7,118 nt of DNA. Origin: Clostridia bacterium. Its GTDB lineage: Bacteria > Bacillota > Clostridia > Oscillospirales > Ruminococcaceae. The notes beneath the pieces were generated by a model, which worked only from the letters and a program-made list of their open reading frames with translations, was not told where the DNA came from and did not search any database. Made by a program: the position numbers and the translations under genes. The DNA lies in contig JAGKVC010000161.1 in assembly GCA_021152595.1 (NCBI GenBank), forward strand, positions 1 to 7,118, in the 5' to 3' direction. Of the stretch, positions 1-5,367 are shown piece after piece (within the stretch, counting starts at the first letter, position 1; each line of letters opens with the position of its first letter).

Positions 1-481
1 CGCTGTCTATGAATCCGCTGAAAAGCCGCTTGATTTTGAAAGCCCCCGTCAGTATGCACTCGGACAGAAGCACAAGCATCTGCCGGAAATGCAGAAGATC
101 TCGGGACTGACCTATCCGCCGATGTTCAATCCGCTTGTCTGCGATTATTTTGCCGGTATGGTCGTTTCCGTTCCGCTGCACAGACGTCTGCTGAACGGAA
201 ATCCGACACTGGAAGAAGTCCATGCAATGTTTGAAAAGCATTATGCAGGTCAGAGATTTGTCAAGGTGCGTGCGCTTCAGGGTGAGGATGTCCTCGAAAA
301 CGGCTTCCTGCCTGCAAACACACTGGCAGGAACAAATCTGCTGGAAGTATTCGTCTGCGGCAATGACGAGCAGATCCTGCTTGCCGCAAGACTTGATAAT
401 CTCGGCAAGGGCGCTTCCGGCGCAGCGCTCCAGTGCTTCAATATTATGACCGGCGCTCCGGAAGAAACCGGACTGGAATAA
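1..481 (+). CDS. argC: N-acetyl-gamma-glutamyl-phosphate reductase, type 2 (ArgC), 3' part
   Basis: Cytosolic NADPH-dependent reductase that converts N-acetylglutamyl-5-phosphate to N-acetylglutamate-5-semialdehyde, the third step of ornithine synthesis. The gene is cut by the window edge: the reading frame is open from base 2, giving 159 visible residues, roughly the C-terminal half of a protein of about 310-320 residues. The NADP-binding N terminus and catalytic Cys are outside. Visible signatures are QYALGQKHKHLPEM (bases 47-103), which carries the conserved His-x-His-x-Pro-Glu segment, then PPMFNPLV and the VPLH strand. The end is the family-typical NLGKGASGAA followed by an Asn-Ile-Met-x-Gly segment. 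The wording of these motifs fits the shorter type 2 ArgC rather than type 1; that subtype is my judgement from memory. The ATG at 89 is internal, not the start. The stop TAA (479-481) overlaps the argJ ribosome binding site, suggesting translational coupling. Confidence 0.95.
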   Translation, partial: AVYESAEKPLDFESPRQYALGQKHKHLPEMQKISGLTYPPMFNPLVCDYFAGMVVSVPLHRRLLNGNPTLEEVHAMFEKHYAGQRFVKVRALQGEDVLENGFLPANTLAGTNLLEVFVCGNDEQILLAARLDNLGKGASGAALQCFNIMTGAPEETGLE

Positions 482-486
482 AGGAG
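480..486 (+). promoter_or_regulatory. Ribosome binding site deciding the argJ start
   Basis: AAAGGAG sits 9 nt before the ATG at 496 and overlaps the argC stop codon. It selects 496 as the argJ start. The frame is open further upstream to an ATG at 433, but that lies inside argC and has no matching site. Confidence 0.85.
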
Positions 487-495
487 TCAATCACA

Positions 496-1806
496 ATGAA
501 ATTGCAAACATTTCCCGGATATACATTTACTGACGGCGGTGTCTGCGCTGCACAGGGCTTCAAGGCAAACGGTGTCTGCTGCGGCCTGAAGCATAACGCG
601 CTGCCGGAGGATACGGCTACTGAACAGAATCTGGCTGCAAACAATGCACTGCCGGAGGAGGAAAACAAGCCGAAGAAAAACGATCTCGCAATGATTCTTG
701 CGGACTGCCCCTGCAATACGGCGGCTGTCTATACATCCAATAAAGTCAAGGGCGCTCCGATCCTTGTCACCAAAGAGCATCTGAAAAACGGCAAGGCGCA
801 GGCTGTGATCGTCAATTCTGTCAATGCGAACACCTGCAACGCGGACGGCGTTCAAAAAGCAACCAGAATGTGTGAGCTCGCAGCAGATGCACTCGGACTG
901 GATGCAGAGGATATCGTTGTAGCATCGACCGGTGTTATCGGACAGATTCTCCCGATTGAGCCGATCAAGGCGGCAATTCCGCAGCTCGTTGAAGGGCTCA
1001 CCTATGAGGGCAATGAGGAAGCTGTCCACGCAATCATGACAACTGATACCCGCGAGAAGCAGATCGCTGTGAAATTCCGTCTGGGCAAAAAGACCTGCAC
1101 ACTCGGCGGTATGCTCAAGGGCAGCGGCATGATCCATCCGAACATGGCAACTACTCTAACCTTCCTGACGACTGACTGTGCAATTTCTTCTGCAATGCTC
1201 CAGCAGGCGCTCTCGGATGTTGTCCGCGTTACGCTGAACCGCGTATCCGTAGACGGCGATCAGTCCACGAATGATATGGTCTGTGTCATGTCGAACGGCA
1301 TGGCTGGAAACAGCGAAATCAAGGATGAAAGCACCGATTATGCTGCATTCCGCGGCGCACTCTACGCTGTCATGCTCAACCTTGCCAGAATGTGTGCAGC
1401 AGACGGCGAAGGCGCAACAAAGCTGATTGAATGCGTAGTCAGCGAAGCACCGAGTGAGCAGACTGCCGAAACCATTGCAAAGAGCGTCATTGAGTCGAGT
1501 CTCTTCAAGGCGGCAATGTTCGGCGCGGATGCAAACTGGGGCAGAATCGCCTGCGCAATGGGCTATTCAAACTGCGAATACGATGTAAATAAGGTACATG
1601 TCGATCTTGCGTCGGAAAAAGGACGCATTACGGTTGCCGAAAACGGCTGCGGCGTCCCGTTCTCTGAGGAGCAGGCAAAGGAAATCCTGCTTGAAGACGA
1701 GGTTCAGGTTCTGATCTCCATGAATGACGGCGATGCGGCGGCAGTCGCATGGGGCTGTGATCTCACATACGACTATGTTCAGATCAACGGCGATTATCGC
1801 AGCTAA
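496..1806 (+). CDS. argJ: Bifunctional ornithine acetyltransferase / N-acetylglutamate synthase (ArgJ)
   Basis: ArgJ transfers the acetyl group of N-acetylornithine to glutamate, releasing ornithine and regenerating N-acetylglutamate; many members can also use acetyl-CoA. It is an Ntn-type enzyme that cuts itself into alpha and beta chains, the beta chain beginning with the nucleophilic Thr. The product is 436 residues, slightly longer than the usual 390-410. The self-cleavage region is KGSGMIHPNMATTLTFLTTD (residues 208-227), with the predicted cut between Ala218 and Thr219. Other family marks are VNSVNANTCN (107-116), STGVIGQ (144-150), DGDQSTND (253-260), DGEGATK (303-309), GADANWGR (343-350) and a C-terminal Ala-x-Ala-Trp-Gly-Cys-Asp-Leu-Thr segment. 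The extra length lies near the N terminus: about 25 residues around 34-60 containing two NALPE copies sit where relatives have a short loop. The start at 496 is set by AAAGGAG. No argA is visible, so ArgJ probably supplies the acetyl-group recycling. Confidence 0.96.
   Translation: MKLQTFPGYTFTDGGVCAAQGFKANGVCCGLKHNALPEDTATEQNLAANNALPEEENKPKKNDLAMILADCPCNTAAVYTSNKVKGAPILVTKEHLKNGKAQAVIVNSVNANTCNADGVQKATRMCELAADALGLDAEDIVVASTGVIGQILPIEPIKAAIPQLVEGLTYEGNEEAVHAIMTTDTREKQIAVKFRLGKKTCTLGGMLKGSGMIHPNMATTLTFLTTDCAISSAMLQQALSDVVRVTLNRVSVDGDQSTNDMVCVMSNGMAGNSEIKDESTDYAAFRGALYAVMLNLARMCAADGEGATKLIECVVSEAPSEQTAETIAKSVIESSLFKAAMFGADANWGRIACAMGYSNCEYDVNKVHVDLASEKGRITVAENGCGVPFSEEQAKEILLEDEVQVLISMNDGDAAAVAWGCDLTYDYVQINGDYRS
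595..660 (+). repeat. Short coding repeat inside the ArgJ N-terminal insertion
   Basis: Two imperfect copies of an 18-base unit encoding NALPE(D/E) lie at 595-612 and 643-660, 48 bases apart and in frame. The shared run CTGCCGGAGGA is identical. The copies bracket the acidic, polar insert of ArgJ (residues 34-55), so this may be a short duplication within a tolerant loop. Confidence 0.6.
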
Positions 1807-1815
1807 TATGAAGAA

Positions 1816-1834
1816 TCCGCTTTGCGGAAAGGAG
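1816..1834 (+). promoter_or_regulatory. Small hairpin and ribosome binding site before argB
   Basis: TCCGC (1816-1820) and GCGGA (1824-1828) form a perfect 5-bp stem with a TTT loop. The last stem base is the first base of AAAGGAG (1828-1834), which lies 11 nt before the ATG at 1846. The site supports 1846 as the argB start rather than the in-frame TTG at 1822, which is inside the hairpin, or the ATG at 1858. The hairpin may modestly tune argB initiation or protect the message; that role is inference. Confidence 0.55.
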
Positions 1835-1845
1835 TTTCAATCACT

Positions 1846-2736
1846 ATGATTCAAAAAATGGAGATCCCTGAAAGCATTTCCACACAGATCCGCTCGCAGG
1901 TTCTGATTGACGCGCTCCCCTATATCCAGCGCTATAATCAGAAAATTATCGTTGTCAAATACGGCGGCAACGCCATGACCAATGAAGCGCTGAAGGAAGC
2001 CGTCATGAGCGATATCGTCCTGCTTTCTCTGGTCGGCATCCGCGTGGTACTGGTCCACGGCGGCGGTCCGGAGATCAGCGATATGCTCAAGCGTCTGAAT
2101 ATCGAGAGCAAATTCATCGGCGGTCTGCGATATACCGATGCTGAGACTGCGGATGTTGTTCGCATGGTACTCGCCGGAAAAGTCAACAAGGAGCTGGTTG
2201 CGCATCTGACAAGACATTCCGGTCAGGCGATCGGTCTCTCCGGTATTGACGGCGCACTGCTTCAGGCTCGCAAGAAGGATTCCAAGCCGGATCTCGGACT
2301 TGTCGGTGAAATTACTGCTGTCAATACAAAACCGATCCTGATGGCACTTGATCACGGCTATGTTCCGGTGATTGCGACCGTCGCATGCGGTCCGGACGGT
2401 CAGGTTTACAATGTCAATGCGGATACTGCTGCGGCTTCGATTGCAGCAGCGCTCGGCGCGGAGAATCTCATCCTCATGACCGATATTGCAGGTCTGCTCC
2501 GCGATAAGGATGATCCGTCTACGCTGATTCCTTCGGTCAATATCAGCGAAGTGCAGAACCTCAAGCGTCAGGGCATCATCTCCGGCGGCATGATCCCGAA
2601 GATTGACTGCTGCGTGGAAGCGATCCGACGCGGTGTCAAGAAGGCTGTCATTATCGACGGCAGAGTGCCGCATTCCATTCTCGTCGAAATCTGCTCCAAT
2701 GAAGGTGTCGGCACACAGTTCCTGAGCGTTTACTGA
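1846..2736 (+). CDS. argB: Acetylglutamate kinase, probably arginine-inhibited type (ArgB)
   Basis: ArgB phosphorylates N-acetylglutamate with ATP, the usual control point of the cyclic arginine pathway. The protein has 296 residues and the amino-acid-kinase fold. Lys38 in VKYGGNAM and the HGGGPE loop (71-76) bind phosphates. RYTD (95-98) and NVNADTAAA (189-197) contribute to the N-acetylglutamate site. Asp213 in MTDIAG and Lys252 in GGMIPK are the expected catalytic pair. Compared with the roughly 258-residue, arginine-insensitive E. coli enzyme, it has an extra N-terminal helix (about residues 10-30). Its C-terminal segment has His276, Glu281 and the Glu-Gly-x-Gly-Thr motif (286-290), the arrangement known from arginine-sensitive hexameric kinases of Pseudomonas and Thermotoga. 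Feedback inhibition by arginine is therefore expected but inferred. It lies 39 nt after argJ in the same reading frame and 51 nt before argD. Confidence 0.97.
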   Translation: MIQKMEIPESISTQIRSQVLIDALPYIQRYNQKIIVVKYGGNAMTNEALKEAVMSDIVLLSLVGIRVVLVHGGGPEISDMLKRLNIESKFIGGLRYTDAETADVVRMVLAGKVNKELVAHLTRHSGQAIGLSGIDGALLQARKKDSKPDLGLVGEITAVNTKPILMALDHGYVPVIATVACGPDGQVYNVNADTAAASIAAALGAENLILMTDIAGLLRDKDDPSTLIPSVNISEVQNLKRQGIISGGMIPKIDCCVEAIRRGVKKAVIIDGRVPHSILVEICSNEGVGTQFLSVY

Positions 2737-2772
2737 TATTTTGTTTCGCAGACCATGATGCTGCGTATGAAT

Positions 2773-2778
2773 AAGGAG
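2773..2778 (+). promoter_or_regulatory. Ribosome binding site deciding the argD start
   Basis: AAGGAG lies 9 nt before the ATG at 2788. Three earlier in-frame ATGs (2755, 2758, 2767) are open but have no comparable site, and the residues they would add (MMLRMNKEINT) do not look like part of the enzyme. Confidence 0.8.
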
Positions 2779-2787
2779 ATAAATACT

Positions 2788-3951
2788 ATGAATACTATAC
2801 AGGCAACTGACCAGTATACGATGAAGGCATTTGGCCGGATTCCGCTGGTCGAGGCGCAGGGACATAACTGTACCTGCACCGATGAAAACGGCAAAACCTA
2901 TATTGACATGGGCAGCGGCATCGGCTGCAATGTCCTCGGCTGGTGCAATGACGGATGGTGCGATGCCGTCTGCAATCAGGTCAAAAAGCTCCAGCACGCA
3001 TGCAACTATTATTACACCCAGCCGCAGGCTGAGCTTGTTGAAAAGCTCGCAAAGGTCACGGGCTTCTCGCGGATGTTCCTCGGTAACTCCGGCGCTGAGG
3101 CAAATGAATGCGCGATCAAGGTCGCAAGAAAATACAGCTCCGACAAATACGGCAAGGAGCGCGGCACGATCATTTCTCTGATCAACAGCTTCCACGGCAG
3201 AACCATGGAAACACTCGCCGCAACCGGTCAGGATGTATTCCACCAGTATTTCTATCCGTTCCCGACAGGTCATGTCTTTGCAAAGGCGAATGATCTGGAC
3301 GATCTCAAATCCAAGCTCGACGGCACTGTCTGCGGCATCATGATCGAGGTCATTCAGGGTGAAGGCGGTGTCTGCGCACTTGACAAGGATTATGTGCAGG
3401 CAATCCGCAGGATCTGCGATGAGCAGGATATCATTCTCATTATTGATGAGGTTCAGACCGGCTGCGGACGTACCGGTACATTCCTTGCTCAGGAACAGTT
3501 CGGCATCAAGGCGGATGTCACGACAATGGCAAAGGCAATCGGCGGCGGACTCCCGATCGGAATTTGCCTTGTCAATGAAAAATGCGAAAATGTCATTACC
3601 CCCGGTACGCACGGCTCGACCTTCGGCGGCAATCCGGTTGTATGCGCAGGTGCTGTCGCAGTCCTCGATCAGGTCACCGCTCCGGGATTTCTCGATTCCG
3701 TCAAGGAGAAGGCTGCATATCTCCGCAGCGAACTCGCTAAAATTCCGGAGATTGAAAGTCTTTCCGGCATCGGCATGATGATCGGCATTACACTGAAATC
3801 GAAGGATGCACACGATGTCATGCTCGCGGCAAATGACTCAGGTCTCCTGATCCTGACCGCAAAGGAAAAGGTCAGACTGCTTCCGCCGCTCACAATCACA
3901 AAGGAAGAAATGGACGCTGGTCTCGCAATTCTGCGGCAGGTCCTCGCATAA
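2788..3951 (+). CDS. argD: Acetylornithine aminotransferase (ArgD)
   Basis: A cytosolic class-III, PLP-dependent aminotransferase that converts N-acetylglutamate semialdehyde plus glutamate to N-acetylornithine and 2-oxoglutarate. Relatives may also act on succinyldiaminopimelate in lysine synthesis. The 387-residue product has the normal family length. SGAEANE (101-107) binds the PLP phosphate, FHGRT (135-139) stacks on the ring, and GEGG (191-194) belongs to the active site. Asp220 in the IIDEVQTGCGRTG segment pairs with the pyridine nitrogen. Lys249 in TMAKAIGGG is the Schiff-base lysine, and HGSTFGGNP (275-283) comes from the neighbouring subunit. The operon context with argJ, argB and argF points to N-acetylornithine rather than ornithine, GABA or other omega-amino substrates. 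It lies 25 nt upstream of argF, and no hairpin separates the two. Confidence 0.96.
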   Translation: MNTIQATDQYTMKAFGRIPLVEAQGHNCTCTDENGKTYIDMGSGIGCNVLGWCNDGWCDAVCNQVKKLQHACNYYYTQPQAELVEKLAKVTGFSRMFLGNSGAEANECAIKVARKYSSDKYGKERGTIISLINSFHGRTMETLAATGQDVFHQYFYPFPTGHVFAKANDLDDLKSKLDGTVCGIMIEVIQGEGGVCALDKDYVQAIRRICDEQDIILIIDEVQTGCGRTGTFLAQEQFGIKADVTTMAKAIGGGLPIGICLVNEKCENVITPGTHGSTFGGNPVVCAGAVAVLDQVTAPGFLDSVKEKAAYLRSELAKIPEIESLSGIGMMIGITLKSKDAHDVMLAANDSGLLILTAKEKVRLLPPLTITKEEMDAGLAILRQVLA

Positions 3952-3976
3952 AGACATACAGAAAGGATTTGATTAT

Positions 3977-4885
3977 ATGAAGCATCTTCTCAAGCTGCTG
4001 GATCTCTCGCAGGATGAGATCCTCGATCTGCTGAATCTCGCAGATCAGCTCAAATATGAGCGGAAGCACAACATTCCGCATCCGCATCTTGCCGGAAAAA
4101 CGCTCGGCATGATCTTCCAGAAGGCATCCACCCGTACCCGTGTCTCCTTTGAAACCGGTATGACACAGCTCGGCGGCTATCCGCTTTTCCTCTCTGCAAA
4201 CGATATGCAGATCGGACGCGGCGAACCGGTACAGGATACTGCACGCGTGCTCTCCCGCTATCTTGACGGTATCATGATCCGTACCTTTGCACAGCAGGAA
4301 GTTGAGGATCTTGCAAAGTACGGCAGCATCCCGATCATCAACGGTCTGACCGATTTCTGCCATCCCTGCCAGGTACTCGCCGACCTCATGACAATCCGCG
4401 AATACAAAGGCAGCTTTGAAGGGCTGAAAATGTGCTATATCGGTGACGGAAACAATATGGCAAACTCCCTGATCGTCGGCGGACTCAAGGTCGGCATGAA
4501 GGTTGCTGTTGCCTGCCCGGACGCATATCAGCCGGATAAGCAGGTGCTCGATTTCGCAAACCCGACCGGCAAGTTCACGATGACAAATAAGCCGATCGAG
4601 GCTGCTGTCGATGCCGACGTGATCTTCACCGATGTCTGGGCATCCATGGGACAGGAAGGCGAAGCAGAACAGCGCAAGATCGCATTCGCAGGCTATCAGG
4701 TCAATGACGAACTGCTCGGCGCTGCACATGCAGAGTGCATGGTTCAGCACTGCCTGCCTGCTCACCGCGGCGAGGAAATCACCGCAGAGGTCTTTGAGGC
4801 ACATGCAAATGAGATCTTCGACGAAGCAGAAAACCGTCTGCATGCACAGAAGGCTGTGCTCGTCAAGACGCTCGGCAATCACTGA
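3977..4885 (+). CDS. argF: Ornithine carbamoyltransferase (ArgF)
   Basis: ArgF joins carbamoyl phosphate and ornithine to give citrulline; the active enzyme is normally a cytosolic trimer. At 302 residues it is of normal length. The carbamoyl-phosphate site is seen as STRTR (51-55), Arg102 in IMIRTF and HPCQ (129-132). Ornithine binding is marked by the GDGNN segment (156-160), the DVWASMGQE segment containing the SMG loop (219-227), and HCLPAHRGEEI (258-268) with its reactive Cys259. The SMG loop and HCLP motif separate it from aspartate carbamoyltransferase. GAAAGGA (3961-3967) precedes the start by 9 nt. It is the last gene of the operon and is followed within 10 nt by a hairpin terminator. 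A catabolic role, as in the arginine deiminase pathway, is unlikely given the biosynthetic neighbours. Confidence 0.97.
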   Translation: MKHLLKLLDLSQDEILDLLNLADQLKYERKHNIPHPHLAGKTLGMIFQKASTRTRVSFETGMTQLGGYPLFLSANDMQIGRGEPVQDTARVLSRYLDGIMIRTFAQQEVEDLAKYGSIPIINGLTDFCHPCQVLADLMTIREYKGSFEGLKMCYIGDGNNMANSLIVGGLKVGMKVAVACPDAYQPDKQVLDFANPTGKFTMTNKPIEAAVDADVIFTDVWASMGQEGEAEQRKIAFAGYQVNDELLGAAHAECMVQHCLPAHRGEEITAEVFEAHANEIFDEAENRLHAQKAVLVKTLGNH

Positions 4886-4894
4886 TATTTATAC

Positions 4895-4933
4895 AGCACC
4901 GCGGATTCTCACATTTCCGCGGTGCTTTGTATT
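4895..4933 (+). terminator. Rho-independent terminator of the arg operon
   Basis: A perfect 11-bp, GC-rich stem pairs AGCACCGCGGA (4895-4905) with TCCGCGGTGCT (4916-4926) around a 10-nt loop. It is followed by TTGTATT, a rather broken T tract. It begins 9 nt after the argF stop. The strong stem makes termination likely; the weak T tract may allow some read-through. Confidence 0.85.
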
Positions 4934-4934
4934 C

Positions 4935-5180
4935 CGGCGGGATTCTTTCTGCGCATATCAGCAATGTCGGCTGGAAGAAATTGAGGATATGGAAATTGTC
5001 GCGCAGATTGCCAGAACCTATGAAGATGTTCTGTTCGGTCCGTTTGATGAGCTGCGGACTTGTATGGGAAAGGATTGCAGCATAGAAGGACATCCTTTCC
5101 GATGCCTGCACTGCGGAAAGTATTTTCTTTCCGTTGATGCAGACTGCGTACACCTGCATGCACGAGAGAATCGCTGTTAA
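4935..5180 (+). pseudogene. Truncated remnant of a CbrC/UPF0167-like zinc-binding protein gene
   Basis: The frame ending at the TAA at 5178-5180 encodes KDCSIEGHPFRCLHCGKYF and then SVDAD (about 5073-5144). This resembles, with the same spacing, the C-terminal zinc-ribbon block of CbrC (UPF0167) proteins as I remember it. Upstream, DSFCAY (4941-4958) recalls the family's Asp-x-Phe-Cys-Ala-aromatic block. The next stretch matches better one frame over (SNVGW, 4960-4974) before returning to the first frame for EEIEDMEIV (4974-5000). That pattern suggests small deletions that together restore the frame. The N-terminal half of the usual 170-180 residues, with its CxxC motifs, is absent, and resemblance stops right after the argF terminator. 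The first in-frame ATG (4989) would give 63 residues, with no well-placed ribosome binding site. A small expressed gene is possible but less likely. The family match is from memory and not database-checked. Confidence 0.5.
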
Positions 5181-5237
5181 ATCGTAAAAGTTTGCTTACT
5201 TTAACCGGTTTTATTTGCAGATGCGTGAAAAATACAC

Positions 5238-5267
5238 TTGACGCAGCCCGATTTGTTATGTTATAAT
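5238..5267 (+). promoter_or_regulatory. Sigma-A type promoter with extended -10 for the aquaporin gene
   Basis: TTGACG (5238-5243) is one base off the -35 consensus. An 18-nt spacer leads to a perfect TATAAT (5262-5267), preceded by TG one base upstream (5259-5260), an extended -10. Transcription should start near 5273-5276, about 90 nt before the aquaporin ATG. The region just upstream (5181-5237) is AT-rich and holds the palindrome AACCGGTT (5203-5210). A strong, largely constitutive promoter is the simplest reading. Confidence 0.85.
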
Positions 5268-5273
5268 AGAATT

Positions 5274-5367
5274 ATCATTTGCAGGAAACGCTCCTGCGGC
5301 ATGCTGCGGCTGCGGCAGAGTCTCAGCATTGCAGAACAACTGCCAATCAAAAGAAAGGATGAACTTC
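5274..5367 (+). other. Structured 5' leader of the aquaporin mRNA
   Basis: Between the predicted transcription start and the aquaporin ATG, three small stems can be drawn in series. GCAGGA/TCCTGC (5281-5286 with 5292-5297) is perfect with a 5-nt loop. TGCTGC/GCGGCA (5302-5307 with 5312-5317) has one G-U pair. GCAG/CTGC (5331-5334 with 5340-5343) closes a 5-nt loop. No T run follows any of them, so this is not an obvious attenuator, and I recognise no riboswitch class. AAGAAAGGA (5351-5359) remains outside the stems as the ribosome binding site, which favours the ATG at 5368 over the one at 5359 that overlaps it. Confidence 0.45.

Noticed and set aside
433..495. N-terminal extension of ArgJ from an ATG at 433
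   Set aside because: It overlaps the conserved argC C terminus, the added residues are unlike ArgJ, and the good ribosome binding site points to 496.
487..1137. A 216-codon open frame on the - strand opposite argJ
   Set aside because: Codon-aligned antisense shadow of argJ, with no ribosome binding site or recognisable domain.
1837..3813. A 658-codon open frame on the - strand across argB and argD
   Set aside because: It is codon-aligned with both sense genes, which lie in the same frame, so it stays open merely because the sense genes avoid TTA, CTA and TCA codons. Its translation is rich in Cys, His and Ile-Ala-Asp type words and matches no family I know. argB and argD are unmistakable.
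3896..4882. A 328-codon open frame on the - strand opposite argF
   Set aside because: It is codon-aligned antisense of argF with the same low-complexity, Cys/His-rich character; an artefact of sense codon bias.
5203..5210. AACCGGTT palindrome upstream of the aquaporin -35
   Set aside because: Only 8 bases long with no second copy nearby; too short to call an operator.
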